Shown: positions 43,979 through 52,697 of the stretch, one piece after another | Numbering within the stretch: the stretch's first letter is position 1 | Layout of the letters: every line of letters begins with the position of its first letter | Source: Tateyamaria pelophila | GTDB lineage: Bacteria; Pseudomonadota; Alphaproteobacteria; Rhodobacterales; Rhodobacteraceae | Assembly: GCF_019966495.1 (NCBI RefSeq) | Contig: NZ_JAIMIA010000005.1 | Coordinates: 49,663-113,662, forward strand | DNA: 64,000 nt | Direction: 5' to 3' | Notes under the pieces: model-generated | Seen by the model: only the letters and a program-made list of their open reading frames with translations | What the model was told of the DNA's origin: nothing | Database searches by the model: none | Made by a program: the position numbers and the translations under genes

Positions 43979-45475
43979 GTGTTTGAAAATCTCTCCGAAC
44001 GCCTCTCCGGTGTCTTTGACCGGCTGACGAAACAAGGCGCACTGTCCGAGGACGACGTCAAAACCGCCCTGCGCGAGGTGCGCGTGGCCCTGCTCGAGGC
44101 CGACGTCTCGCTGCCCGTAGCGCGCGATTTCGTCAAGGCGGTACAGGAAAAGGCCACCGGTCAGGCCGTTACCAAATCGATCACCCCCGGCCAGCAGGTC
44201 GTCAAGATCGTGCACGACGCATTGATCGACACCCTGCGCGGCGAAGGCGAACCGGGGGCCCTGAAAATCGACAGCCCCCCGGCCCCGATCCTGATGGTCG
44301 GCCTGCAGGGCGGCGGTAAAACCACCACCACCGCAAAACTTGCCAAACGGCTGACCGAGCGGGACGGCAAGCGCGTGCTTATGGCCTCTCTCGACGTCAA
44401 CCGCCCCGCCGCGATGGAACAGCTTGCCATCCTCGGCCTGCAAATCGGCGTCGACACTCTGCCCATCGTCAAGGGCGAGACCCCGGTTCAGATCGCCAAA
44501 CGGGCCAAGACCCAAGCCAACCTGGGTGGCTATGACGTCTACATGCTCGATACCGCAGGGCGTCTCTCCATCGACGAAGAGTTGATGGCCCAGGTCGAAG
44601 CGGTCCGCGACGTCACCAACCCGCGCGAAACCATTCTGGTGGTCGATGGCCTCACAGGGCAGGACGCGGTCAACACCGCGCAGAACTTCGATGACCGCAT
44701 CGGCATCTCCGGCGTCGTGCTGACCCGGATGGACGGCGACGGACGCGGCGGTGCAGCCCTGTCGATGCGCGCCGTGACCGGCAAGCCCATCAAATTCGTG
44801 GGCCTGGGCGAAAAGATGGACGCGCTCGAAACCTTCGAGCCGGACCGGATCGCGGGCCGTATCCTCGGCATGGGCGACATCGTCAGCCTTGTCGAGAAAG
44901 CCCAGGAAACCATCGAGGCCGAACAGGCCGAAAAGATGATGCGCCGCATGACCAAAGGTCAGTTCAACATGAACGACCTGCGGATGCAGCTTGAACAGAT
45001 GGTCAAGATGGGCGGCATGGAAGGGATGATGGGCATGATGCCCGGCATGGGCAAAATGGCCAAGCAGGTGCAGGACGCAGGGTTCGACGACAAGGTGCTC
45101 AAGCAGCAGATCGCCATGATCCAGTCCATGACCAAGAAAGAACGCGCCGCCCCCCAGATCCTGCAAGCCAGCCGCAAAAAGCGGATCGCGCGCGGGTCGG
45201 GCATGCAGGTCTCTGACCTGAACAAGCTGCTGAAAATGCACCGGCAGATGTCGGATATGATGAAAAAGCTCGGCAAGGGCAAAGGCGGCATGCTGAAACA
45301 GGCCATGAAGGGCATGTTCGGCAAAGGCGGCATGCCCGATATGGGCAGCATGGATCAGGCCCAGCTTGAAGCAGCCGCCAAACAGATGGGCGGCAAACTG
45401 CCCGGCGGCATGCCCGGCATGGGCGGCGGCATGGGCCTGCCTCCGGGTCTTTCGGGGTTCGGCAAAAAGAAATGA
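43979..45475 (+). CDS. ffh: Signal recognition particle protein Ffh
   Basis: 498 residues from the GTG at 43979 (RBS GAAAGGA). N domain, then G domain with GLQGGGKTTTTAKLAKRL (108-125), DVNRPAAMEQL, LDTAGRLSID and TRMDGDGRGGAALSM, and a Met-rich M domain that binds 4.5S RNA and signal peptides, with a long Gly-Met tail. It targets membrane proteins to the Sec machinery. Its stop overlaps the first GNAT gene by ATGA. Confidence 0.98.
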   Translation: MFENLSERLSGVFDRLTKQGALSEDDVKTALREVRVALLEADVSLPVARDFVKAVQEKATGQAVTKSITPGQQVVKIVHDALIDTLRGEGEPGALKIDSPPAPILMVGLQGGGKTTTTAKLAKRLTERDGKRVLMASLDVNRPAAMEQLAILGLQIGVDTLPIVKGETPVQIAKRAKTQANLGGYDVYMLDTAGRLSIDEELMAQVEAVRDVTNPRETILVVDGLTGQDAVNTAQNFDDRIGISGVVLTRMDGDGRGGAALSMRAVTGKPIKFVGLGEKMDALETFEPDRIAGRILGMGDIVSLVEKAQETIEAEQAEKMMRRMTKGQFNMNDLRMQLEQMVKMGGMEGMMGMMPGMGKMAKQVQDAGFDDKVLKQQIAMIQSMTKKERAAPQILQASRKKRIARGSGMQVSDLNKLLKMHRQMSDMMKKLGKGKGGMLKQAMKGMFGKGGMPDMGSMDQAQLEAAAKQMGGKLPGGMPGMGGGMGLPPGLSGFGKKK

Positions 45476-46002
45476 CGCAGGCGATCTGCCATATTCCGAC
45501 GGTCACCACCGACAGTCTGGTGCTGCGGTCTGCGCAACGTGGCGACTTCGACGCGTTTGCGGCCATGCTTGCGTCGAATCGGGCCATCTACATGGGTGGA
45601 CCCTATGATCGCAACGCGGCGTGGGGCCTCTTTGCAAACACCTTGACCAACTGGTCGCTGGACGGCTTTGGCGCGTGGATGATCACTGACCGCGACAGTG
45701 GCGCTTTCATGGGCGATGTCGGCGTCACCTACCCCATTCGCTTTCCCGAGCCGGAAATGGGCTGGACCCTGACGGCCGATGCCGAGGGCAAGGGATATGC
45801 CTTCGAGGCAGCCGGGGCGGCACTTGCATGGTACTGGGCCAATACCGATGCCGACAGCGTTGTCAGCTATATCGACCCCGACAACGCACGCTCCCGTGCG
45901 CTTGCCGAAAAGCTCGGTGCGACGCTCGATACATCTGCCCCCCGACCCGTCGGTGAAACGGCGGAAGAAACGATTGTCTACCGCCACCGGAGGGCTGCAT
46001 GA
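45472..46002 (+). CDS. GNAT N-acetyltransferase (RimJ/RimL-like), first of three
   Basis: 176 residues. GNAT features: TDSLVLRSAQRGDFDAFAAML at the start, EMGWTLTADAEGKGYAFEAAGAAL (acetyl-CoA loop region) and VSYIDPDNARSRALAEKLGA. This RimJ/L-type group acetylates N-termini of ribosomal proteins or small molecules. Overlaps ffh and the second GNAT gene by ATGA on each side. Confidence 0.9.
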   Translation: MTQAICHIPTVTTDSLVLRSAQRGDFDAFAAMLASNRAIYMGGPYDRNAAWGLFANTLTNWSLDGFGAWMITDRDSGAFMGDVGVTYPIRFPEPEMGWTLTADAEGKGYAFEAAGAALAWYWANTDADSVVSYIDPDNARSRALAEKLGATLDTSAPRPVGETAEETIVYRHRRAA

Positions 46003-46538
46003 CGACGCGCTCCGAAACGATCATCCGCATCCCGACCCTGCGCACCCCAAACCTTGTTCTGCGCGCACCGGGCGCACAGGATTACGAGGCTTACGTCGCC
46101 TTTCGGGCCTCGCCCCGCTCCAGGGGGACGGGCGGGCCCTACGACCGGACGGCGTCATTTTCGCATTTTGCGGAATTGATCGGGCACTGGGTCATACGGG
46201 GCTACGGGCGTTGGGTCGTGGCCGATCCTGAAACCGACACGGCCCTTGGCATTGTCGGCCTGATGTATCCCGAAGACTGGCCCGAGGCCGAGATCGCGTG
46301 GACTGTCTTTGACAGTGCCGAAGGACGGGGCATCGCTTTTGAGGCCGCATCAGCCGCGCGCCAATATGCTTATGACGTATTGGGCTGGTCCACTGTCATC
46401 AGTTGCGTTTTGCCCGACAACACCCGTTCCATCGCGTTGGCCAAACGGATGGGGGCCACCTATGAGGCCGACTACGCTCACCCCGAAATGGGTTCCTTGG
46501 GCATCTGGCGTCACGTCGGACCGGAGGCCCTGGCATGA
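45999..46538 (+). CDS. GNAT N-acetyltransferase (RimJ/RimL-like), second of three
   Basis: 179 residues, same layout as the first: TPNLVLRAPGAQDYEAYVAF, EIAWTVFDSAEGRGIAFEAASAAR, VISCVLPDNTRSIALAKRMGA. The shared insert GGPYDRTASFSHFAELIGHW (compare MGGPYDRNAAWGLFANTL) shows these are paralogues from local duplication. Overlaps both neighbours by ATGA. Substrate unknown. Confidence 0.9.
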   Translation: MTTRSETIIRIPTLRTPNLVLRAPGAQDYEAYVAFRASPRSRGTGGPYDRTASFSHFAELIGHWVIRGYGRWVVADPETDTALGIVGLMYPEDWPEAEIAWTVFDSAEGRGIAFEAASAARQYAYDVLGWSTVISCVLPDNTRSIALAKRMGATYEADYAHPEMGSLGIWRHVGPEALA

Positions 46539-47137
46539 ACCGGAGTTCCATTCCCACAATCGAAACCGGGCGCCTGATCCTGCGCGGCCCCGAGCCCGGA
46601 GACTATCCGAACTTCAAGGCGACCTTCGCGTCCTATCGGTCGCGTTTCATGGGCGGGCCGCTGAATCCCTATGAAGCGTGGATGCTCTATGCCGCCGAAA
46701 TCGGGCATTGGGAAATTCGCGGTTTCGGCATGTGGATGATCCACGACAAGAGCACGGACGAAACCTACGGCATGGCCGGAGGCTGGCAGCCCGCAGGCTG
46801 GCCCGAGCGCGAGATTGCCTGGATCATCTGGCCGGACAAATCCGGCAAGGGTTACGCCCTCGAAGCGACCCATGCGGTGCGGTCGCATTATTATGCGAAT
46901 GGCTGGGACAGCGCCGTCAGCTACATCGATCCCATGAACCTCGACAGCATTCGGCTGGCCGAACGGCTGGGGGCGAAAAAGGACCCGGAGGCGCAAACCA
47001 TCGACGGGTCCGATGCCGTCTACCGTCACCCCGCACCTGCTGCACTCAAGGACAGCCAGTTGGCCCACGGGATCGAGATGGAAATCGACCACTATGCCGA
47101 CCCGATGTTCAAACCGAAAGGATGGGCCCTTGATTAA
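46535..47137 (+). CDS. GNAT N-acetyltransferase (RimJ/RimL-like), third of three
   Basis: 200 residues; ETGRLILRGPEPGDYPNFKA, EIAWIIWPDKSGKGYALEATHA and AVSYIDPMNLDSIRLAERLGA carry the same blocks. It has a 30-residue C-terminal extension (SDAVYRHPAPAALKDSQLAH onward). Coupled to the second copy by ATGA. The run ffh-GNAT-GNAT-GNAT has no intergenic base. Confidence 0.9.
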   Translation: MNRSSIPTIETGRLILRGPEPGDYPNFKATFASYRSRFMGGPLNPYEAWMLYAAEIGHWEIRGFGMWMIHDKSTDETYGMAGGWQPAGWPEREIAWIIWPDKSGKGYALEATHAVRSHYYANGWDSAVSYIDPMNLDSIRLAERLGAKKDPEAQTIDGSDAVYRHPAPAALKDSQLAHGIEMEIDHYADPMFKPKGWALD

Positions 47138-47245
47138 CAAAATCCTGCGACCTGCGCACGGTGCCGGTGCACAGATGGTGCACGCCCGGTGCACGCAATG
47201 TGCCCCCCTGTCACCGGGTCATTTCGACCGGATTGGAGGATGCAT

Positions 47246-47542
47246 ATGACAGATGCCGCAACCCGCGCCGCCGAGGTGCTCAAAGAGCATCGCAAGAGCA
47301 TCGACCGGCTCGACGCGGTCCTCGTCTACACTTTGGGTGAGCGCTTCAAACACACCCAGGCCGTGGGGAAACTCAAGGCCACACACGACCTTCCACCGTC
47401 CGATCCCGCCCGCGAAGCGGCACAGATCGCCCGGCTCGAAGCTATGGCGAAAGAGGCCGACCTCGACCCCGAATTTGCCAGGAAGTTCCTGAACTTCATC
47501 ATCGCTGAGGTTATTCAGCACCACAAGAAACACCAATCGTAA
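47246..47542 (+). CDS. Chorismate mutase (AroQ class)
   Basis: 98 residues from the ATG at 47246 (RBS GGAGGA). The helix [29 protein letters not shown] contains the Arg/Lys residues of AroQ active sites; [20 protein letters not shown] is the third helix. Converts chorismate to prephenate for Phe/Tyr synthesis. Lies between the GNAT run and rpsP; a short palindromic repeat follows within the 47-base gap. Confidence 0.9.
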   Translation: MTDAATRAAEVLKEHRKSIDRLDAVLVYTLGERFKHTQAVGKLKATHDLPPSDPAREAAQIARLEAMAKEADLDPEFARKFLNFIIAEVIQHHKKHQS

Positions 47543-47560
47543 GGCGGATCCAGATCCGCC
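47539..47560 (+). repeat. Short dispersed palindrome (REP-like), copy 6
   Basis: GTAAGGCGGATC, CA, GATCCGCC right at the chorismate mutase stop and before rpsP. It is one base shorter than the other copies. Same design as the other five. Confidence 0.75.
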
Positions 47561-47589
47561 AACCCACAGAACCCAAAAGGAAAAACATC

Positions 47590-47976
47590 ATGGCTATGAA
47601 AATTCGTCTCTCCCGTGGCGGCTCCAAGAAGCGCCCCTTCTACCGCATCGTCGCCGCCGACAGCCGCATGCCACGCGATGGCCGCTACATCGAAAAGCTG
47701 GGCACATATAACCCATTGCTGCCCAAAGACAGCGAAGACCGCGTGAAAATGGACATGGAGCGCGTGCAGTACTGGCTCGGTGAGGGCGCACAGCCCACCG
47801 ACCGGATCAGCCGCATGCTCGAAGCCGCCGGCGTCACACCGAAAAAAGAGCGCGCCAACATGAAAAAAGGCGAGCCCGGCAAGAAAGCCAAGGAACGCGT
47901 CGAGGAAAAAGCCGCCAAAGCAACCGCCGCCGCCGAAGCTGCAGCAGCGCCTGCCGAAGAAGCAGCAACAGAGTAA
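47590..47976 (+). CDS. rpsP: 30S ribosomal protein S16
   Basis: 128 residues. [19 protein letters not shown] and [16 protein letters not shown] are the S16 core; a 40-residue Lys/Ala/Glu-rich tail ([20 protein letters not shown]) is an extension usual in alphaproteobacteria. Begins the rpsP-rimM-trmD-rplS series. A GC-rich hairpin follows. Confidence 0.97.
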   Translation: MAMKIRLSRGGSKKRPFYRIVAADSRMPRDGRYIEKLGTYNPLLPKDSEDRVKMDMERVQYWLGEGAQPTDRISRMLEAAGVTPKKERANMKKGEPGKKAKERVEEKAAKATAAAEAAAAPAEEAATE

Positions 47977-47999
47977 TCTGTATTTTCTTCAGACAGTTA

Positions 48000-48033
48000 C
48001 GCCCGCCCTTGCAGTATGCAGAGGCGGGCGTTT
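48000..48033 (+). terminator. Terminator after rpsP
   Basis: CGCCCGCC, 15-base loop, GGCGGGCG, then TTTCC. Lies 24 bases after the rpsP stop. If it acts, rimM and trmD need a further promoter. Confidence 0.7.
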
Positions 48034-48116
48034 CCGTTTCATTTGCCTGAATTTGGCCGGTGATCGTGCAACGTACACGCACCTCCGGCACGGCACAAAA
48101 CAGGCTGGGAACGTCC

Positions 48117-48578
48117 CTACCTCAAGGTTTTGACAAACGTGACCTTGTCCTCTCCGACATCAAAAAAATCTGGTATCGTCGCAATAAGCACGTACCCGCG
48201 TGCCTTATAAAACCGGCGCGCCCGAGCTTGATCCGAAGTCTGTGTTGTATCGACCACGATCATACGGGCGTCTTTTAACGCACTCTCCATCGCGCCAATC
48301 AAAGCAGTTCCCGCCCCAGAGCCATACAGCTCGGGTGACACAGCAATCGCGCGCAAATTCCAGGCTGCATTTGTCATCGCCTCGGGCTGCGCAAAGGCAA
48401 ATCCGACGACATTCTCGCCCTGTGTCGCCATGCGCCATATGTCTGGACGCTCTTCGGTCAATGCGGGAGCGATCATGCCCTCCAGCATCTCGCCGGGAAA
48501 TAGGGTGGCATCTGCGATGACGGCAAGATACGGGATGTCGGACGCGCGCGCGGCGCGGGTTTTGTATAGGTTTGGCAT
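48117..48578 (-). CDS. GNAT N-acetyltransferase
   Basis: 153 residues from the ATG at 48578, which has AAGAGG at good spacing; an ATG two codons earlier is less well placed. TRAARASDIPYLAVIADA, NLRAIAVSPELYGSGAGTALIGAME (acetyl-CoA loop G-x-G-x-G/A) and ARRFYKARGY are GNAT blocks. Unlike the RimJ-like trio it belongs to a different GNAT branch. It is inserted in reverse orientation between rpsP and rimM. Substrate unknown. Confidence 0.85.
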   Translation of the reverse strand: MPNLYKTRAARASDIPYLAVIADATLFPGEMLEGMIAPALTEERPDIWRMATQGENVVGFAFAQPEAMTNAAWNLRAIAVSPELYGSGAGTALIGAMESALKDARMIVVDTTQTSDQARARRFYKARGYVLIATIPDFFDVGEDKVTFVKTLR

Positions 48579-48875
48579 GGCCATCCTCTTGTATATTCTG
48601 ATTATTTCAGGGTGAACCGACACAAAGCCGGGCGTCTGCTGCGGGCACGCAGATCATAACCGCCAAAGCAGTTTTTTGTCCCCAAAGTGCCGCCCGATCA
48701 GGGGCAGCTGGGCATGTGCCCGATCACACCGACATAAAATCTCCACGCCGCACCCTCTGGTGCGGGTACAATGAAGTTACGTGCACATCCCTTGGCACCT
48801 CAAGTGCAGGGGTGGACAAACCCCACCCCTGTGGCCCAAATGCACCCAGTTGCATGCCTCTTGAGAATGGTCGCC

Positions 48876-48995
48876 ATGTTTGGACTGATCCGCACCGCTG
48901 TCCTGGTCATGATCGCCTTTGTCGCGGGCCTCATGTTCGAGCGTAATCAGACGGCCGAGGCCTGCAGCGGCCAAGGCGGAACCATGCGGGACTGA
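48876..48995 (+). CDS. Small single-pass membrane protein
   Basis: 39 residues from the ATG at 48876 (an ATG three codons upstream is possible). [21 protein letters not shown] is one membrane helix, followed by a polar tail with one Cys ([18 protein letters not shown]). It lies ten bases upstream of rimM. Function unknown; size and layout are typical of small roseobacter membrane proteins. Confidence 0.5.
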   Translation: MFGLIRTAVLVMIAFVAGLMFERNQTAEACSGQGGTMRD

Positions 48996-49005
48996 GTGTG
49001 CTGGA

Positions 49006-49512
49006 ATGAGTGATGAGAAGATTTGTGTGGGCGTGATCAGCGGCTCCTATGGCGTGAACGGCGAGTTGCGGGTGAAATCGTTTTGCGCCGTGCCCGAAGA
49101 CATCGAGACCTATAGCCCTCTTACCACCGAGGACGGCAAGCGCAGCTTTGCGCTGGCCCTCGTGCGACCCATGAAAAACGGATTTGTCGCGCGGATCGCC
49201 GATGTTGCCACCAAGGAACAGGCGGACGCCTTGCGCGCCACCCAACTGTTTGCACGGCGCGCCGACCTACCCACGTTGCCCGACGATGAATACTATTACA
49301 GCGACCTGACGGGCCTTGAAGTGTTTGACACCGGCGGCACGTCTTTGGGTTATGTGAAATCGGTACAGAACCATGGCGCCGGCGATCTGTTGGAAGTCCA
49401 TGTTGCCGGGGCCACTGCGACGGTTTTGCTGCCCTTTACCATGGCCGTCGTGCCGACGGTTGATCTGGCTTCGGGCCGGATTGTGGCGGACCCGCCGGAA
49501 GGGCTGTTTTGA
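49006..49512 (+). CDS. rimM: 16S rRNA processing protein RimM
   Basis: 168 residues from the ATG at 49006. The N-terminal barrel ([21 protein letters not shown]) and the PRC-barrel C-terminal domain ([34 protein letters not shown]) are clear. RimM assists 30S head maturation through S19/S13. Lies between rpsP and trmD as in most bacteria. Confidence 0.96.
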   Translation: MSDEKICVGVISGSYGVNGELRVKSFCAVPEDIETYSPLTTEDGKRSFALALVRPMKNGFVARIADVATKEQADALRATQLFARRADLPTLPDDEYYYSDLTGLEVFDTGGTSLGYVKSVQNHGAGDLLEVHVAGATATVLLPFTMAVVPTVDLASGRIVADPPEGLF

Positions 49513-49598
49513 CCCATGCCACCCCGCGTTATGACTCGCGCGCAGCCTTGGCATAGCGGTCGCATACCGCCAAATCCGGCCTTGAAATCGCGATACGC

Positions 49599-50363
49599 AT
49601 GAAACGCGTGATCCTGCATGCCGGTTTCCACAAAACTGGCACGTCTCATGTACAACGCACGCTGCGCGCCAATGCCCGCGCGCTAAGTCCCTATGTGACG
49701 CTCCGCGTCAGACGCGATATGAAAGCCTTGATGCGCGCCACACGCAGTTTTTCCTCGATGAGCGACATGGGGGCTCTGACGGCAGTGGCCACGGAATTTC
49801 GGTCATTGCTGAACGAGATCGAAGACGCCGCTTGCCTCGTGATCGCCGCCGAGGAGCTTTCTGGCCATTTGCCCGGACGGCCGCGCGTTTCCGATTACAG
49901 CGCAGCACCAATTCTGGCAGAGATCTACAGCAGCGCGATCCGCGATCGCTGGCCCCGGGCGGACGTCATATTCCACTACGGCACCCGCGCGCGTCAGGAC
50001 TGGCTGCCCAGCGCCTATTGGGAGCACGTGAAATCATCCTCCATCACCATGAATCTGGAAGACTTTGTCGCCCGCTATCACACTGCGACTGACCTGGATG
50101 GCATCGCCGCACAGGTCGCGGACCTTGGGCTTGAGGTCCAGACAACGCCGCTGGAGTCCGCACGGGGGCGCTTTGGCCCAGCGGAACCGGTACTCAAACT
50201 TTGCAACTTGCCGAATGACTTGATTTTGAAGCCACAACGCCCCCATAATGAGCGACTTGCCAGTGCTGTGCTGCTTGATCTTCTGGCGGCAAATCGCGCA
50301 TACCCTGACCGCGCCGCGCTCAAAGCTGCGAAAGCGGCAATCCTCGCCAAGGCAGAGACATGA
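49599..50363 (+). CDS. Sulfotransferase-like P-loop protein
   Basis: 254 residues. The N-terminal HAGFHKTGTSHVQRTL (7-22) resembles the PAPS 5'-phosphosulfate loop of sulfotransferases and related proteins, but the rest is divergent and the 3'-phosphate motif is not obvious. Similar proteins occur in roseobacter polysaccharide genes. Its stop overlaps the trmD start by ATGA. Acceptor unknown; placement in a translation operon is unusual. Confidence 0.7.
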   Translation: MKRVILHAGFHKTGTSHVQRTLRANARALSPYVTLRVRRDMKALMRATRSFSSMSDMGALTAVATEFRSLLNEIEDAACLVIAAEELSGHLPGRPRVSDYSAAPILAEIYSSAIRDRWPRADVIFHYGTRARQDWLPSAYWEHVKSSSITMNLEDFVARYHTATDLDGIAAQVADLGLEVQTTPLESARGRFGPAEPVLKLCNLPNDLILKPQRPHNERLASAVLLDLLAANRAYPDRAALKAAKAAILAKAET

Positions 50364-51154
50364 CACCTCCGACGAAATCCCACGGACGCAAGGCGATCCG
50401 GCCCACGTTGAAGCCCAGTTCGCTGATGGACGAAGCCCCGGACCTTGTCGGGGTCTGGCAGGCACGGATTGTAACGTTGTTTCCCGAAACCTTCCCCGGT
50501 GTGCTGGGCGCATCGCTGACGGGCAAGGCTTTGCAAGACGGGAAATGGCAGTTGCACACCCATGATTTACGGAGACACGGCGTCGGGCGGCACCGCAATG
50601 TCGATGATACACCCGCAGGCGGTGGGGCCGGTATGGTGCTGCGGGCAGATGTGGTTCACGCCGCACTCAGCGAGGCGCAAGGCAATTCGCGTGGGCGGTG
50701 GCCGATCCTGTACATGTCGCCGCGCGGGCGGCGGTTTGATCAGAGCATGGCCCGCGATCTGGCTCGCTGTGACGGCGTTACGATGCTGTGTGGCCGGTTC
50801 GAGGGGGTCGACGAGCGGGTGCTGGACCACTGGAGCGTCACGGAGGTCAGTTTGGGAGACTTCGTGATGACCGGCGGAGAGATTGCCGCCCAGGCCATGC
50901 TGGACGCGACCGTGCGACTGCTGCCAGGTGTGTTGGGAAATGCAGAAAGTGCCGTCGAGGAAAGCCATTCCAACGGCCTGCTTGAGCACCCGCAATATAC
51001 CAAACCGGCGACGTGGGAGGGGCGCGATATTCCTTCCGTTCTGATGTCTGGAAACCACGGCAAGATTGCCAGGTGGCGGCAAGAGATGTCAGAGGAACTG
51101 ACGCAAGCCCGGCGACCTGACCTGTGGGCAAAGCGTGAGGCGCAAGACAGGTGA
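50360..51154 (+). CDS. trmD: tRNA (guanine-N1)-methyltransferase TrmD
   Basis: 264 residues. The trefoil-knot SPOUT enzyme motifs are clear: QARIVTLFPETFPGVLG, DDTPAGGGAGMVLRADV, MLCGRFEGVDERVLD and SLGDFVMTGGEIAA. Makes m1G37 in tRNA, preventing frameshifts. It has about 34 residues before the conserved start; the ATGA overlap with the previous gene supports this longer form, but an internal start cannot be excluded. Confidence 0.96.
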   Translation: MTPPTKSHGRKAIRPTLKPSSLMDEAPDLVGVWQARIVTLFPETFPGVLGASLTGKALQDGKWQLHTHDLRRHGVGRHRNVDDTPAGGGAGMVLRADVVHAALSEAQGNSRGRWPILYMSPRGRRFDQSMARDLARCDGVTMLCGRFEGVDERVLDHWSVTEVSLGDFVMTGGEIAAQAMLDATVRLLPGVLGNAESAVEESHSNGLLEHPQYTKPATWEGRDIPSVLMSGNHGKIARWRQEMSEELTQARRPDLWAKREAQDR

Positions 51155-51801
51155 GCACGCCCGTCGTGCTTCACGGCTACCACCACAGCGTCTACACTTG
51201 GATTGCGCGCATGGTGCTGGTGCAAGCTGATGTGACCTTTGACACGGTCGAGGAGAACCCGTTTGCGGACCCGCCTGTTGTGGTGCGGAAATTACACCCG
51301 TTTGGCCGCGTCCCGACGCTTGTCCACGACGATTTTGTCATCTTTGAAACGACAGCCATCTCGCGTTACATAAACCGTGAATTTGCCAACGATACATTGA
51401 CGCCCGATTGCGCCAAGGCGCAGGCGCGCATGGATCAGGTGATCGCGATTACCGACAGTTATGGATACGTCCCCCTGGTGCGCCAGGTGTTTGCCCATGC
51501 GGTGTTTCGCCCCTGGGAGGGAGAGCGCGTTGACCCGGAACAAATCACGGCTGGTATCGACGCGGCGCGTCCTGTCCTCGCTGCACTTGATCGGATCGCC
51601 GCTGAGGGCCATGTGCTGAACGCCGCGACGATTACACTCGCCGACTGTCATCTGGCCCCGATGATCGGCTACTTTTTGCAAGCGGACGAAGGCAGAATAG
51701 TCATGGAGGACGTACCGGCGCTGGCGCGATGGTGGGACCTGATCGCACACACCCCGTCGCTGGTTGCCACGCAGCCGAAACGCGGCGTGCAATCCACTTG
51801 A
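51151..51801 (+). CDS. Glutathione S-transferase family protein
   Basis: 216 residues from the GTG at 51151, overlapping the trmD stop as GTGA. Thioredoxin-like N-terminal half (VVLHGYHHSVYTWIARMVLV, LHPFGRVPTLVHDD, FETTAISRYI with the Glu-Thr/Ser glutathione contact) and a helical C-terminal half. Substrate unknown. It lies inside the trmD-rplS interval; the rplS promoter overlaps its last codon. Confidence 0.9.
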   Translation: MSTPVVLHGYHHSVYTWIARMVLVQADVTFDTVEENPFADPPVVVRKLHPFGRVPTLVHDDFVIFETTAISRYINREFANDTLTPDCAKAQARMDQVIAITDSYGYVPLVRQVFAHAVFRPWEGERVDPEQITAGIDAARPVLAALDRIAAEGHVLNAATITLADCHLAPMIGYFLQADEGRIVMEDVPALARWWDLIAHTPSLVATQPKRGVQST

Positions 51802-51826
51802 TTGCAATGAAATCCACGCCTATACA
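51798..51826 (+). promoter_or_regulatory. Sigma70-type promoter of rplS-rpmE
   Basis: TTGATT (51798-51803), 17 bases, TATACA (51821-51826), overlapping the GST stop. It would begin a leader of about 200 bases before the rplS ATG. Predicted by eye. Confidence 0.65.
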
Positions 51827-51832
51827 CCGCTC

Positions 51833-52033
51833 ATTCCGACTCGGGGCGACCTGATCGGTATTTTGTGTTCTATGGCGCCTTCTTCGGTGGTTCAACATGG
51901 GACATTGGATCGGAACAAGGAACGATGACCTTACCTCTGGCGGGCGCTGACGGCGGACCCGGTGAAGACCAAGAGCTCTGAGGCGTTACAAAACTTCGTG
52001 GATAAACCACGAGCATCATAGGAGAGATGGTCA
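51833..52033 (+). promoter_or_regulatory. Long 5' leader of rplS
   Basis: About 200 bases with no convincing frame. Just before the RBS (GGAGAG at 52021-52026) it has a 6-bp hairpin TCGTGG (51996-52001)/CCACGA (52007-52012). Such a leader could bind L19 or L31 for feedback, but no known leader family is recognised. Confidence 0.4.
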
Positions 52034-52420
52034 ATGGACCTGATCGCACAGATTGAGGCGGAACAGATTGCCGCCCTCGGGGCAGATATCCCCGATTTCA
52101 AAGCCGGTGACACCATTCGTGTCGGCTTTAAAGTGACCGAAGGCACCCGCACCCGGGTACAGAACTACGAAGGCGTCTGCATCGCGCGCAACAACGGCCA
52201 CGGCATTGCCGGTTCGTTCTGCGTCCGCAAGATCTCCTTTGGGGAAGGCGTGGAACGTGTGTTCCCGCTCTATTCGACCAACATCGACAGCATCACCGTG
52301 GTGCGCCGCGGTCGCGTGCGTCGCGCCAAATTGTACTACCTGCGTGCACGTCGTGGTAAATCCGCGCGTATCGCAGAGGTTGCAAACTACAAACCCAAGT
52401 CCGAAGGAGCCAAGGCATGA
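52034..52420 (+). CDS. rplS: 50S ribosomal protein L19
   Basis: 128 residues. [48 protein letters not shown] and [17 protein letters not shown] are the conserved L19 blocks. It lies at the 30S-50S interface. ATG at 52034 after GGAGAG. The rplS stop overlaps the rpmE start by ATGA. Confidence 0.98.
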   Translation: MDLIAQIEAEQIAALGADIPDFKAGDTIRVGFKVTEGTRTRVQNYEGVCIARNNGHGIAGSFCVRKISFGEGVERVFPLYSTNIDSITVVRRGRVRRAKLYYLRARRGKSARIAEVANYKPKSEGAKA

Positions 52421-52638
52421 AGGCCGATACGCATCCCGAATACCACATCATCAACGTCAAAATGACGGATGGAACCGTTGTGGAAATGAAGTCGACCTGG
52501 GGCAAAGAGGGCGATCAGCTTTCGCTCGACATCGATCCGTCGGTGCACCCGGCCTGGACCGGTGGAACATCGCGCCTGATGGACACTGGAGGCCGCGTGT
52601 CGAAGTTCAAGAACAAATATGCAGGTCTTGGCTTCTAA
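52417..52638 (+). CDS. rpmE: 50S ribosomal protein L31, Cys-less form
   Basis: 73 residues. [19 protein letters not shown] and the central [18 protein letters not shown] are L31 blocks. None of the four zinc-binding Cys of the C+ type is present, so this form needs no zinc. Coupled to rplS by ATGA. A strong terminator follows. Confidence 0.96.
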   Translation: MKADTHPEYHIINVKMTDGTVVEMKSTWGKEGDQLSLDIDPSVHPAWTGGTSRLMDTGGRVSKFKNKYAGLGF

Positions 52639-52660
52639 ATCACACGAACCTACGCTGTAC

Positions 52661-52697
52661 AAAAGGCCGCTCCTTGTTGGGCGGCCTTTTTGCTTTT
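52661..52697 (+). terminator. Rho-independent terminator after rpmE
   Basis: AAAAGGCCGC, 10-base loop, GCGGCCTTTT, then TGCTTTTTT. A 10-bp perfect stem with T-run 22 bases after the rpmE stop; the A-rich 5' side could also serve the reverse direction. Confidence 0.93.

Noticed and set aside
43952..45241. 429-codon minus-strand frame, His-rich
   Set aside because: Antisense of the Met-rich M domain and G domain of ffh; His/Leu richness results from reverse-complemented codons.
45000..45470. Repeat array in the ffh 3' part (GGCATG runs)
   Set aside because: These encode the Gly-Met tail of the M domain, a normal low-complexity region.
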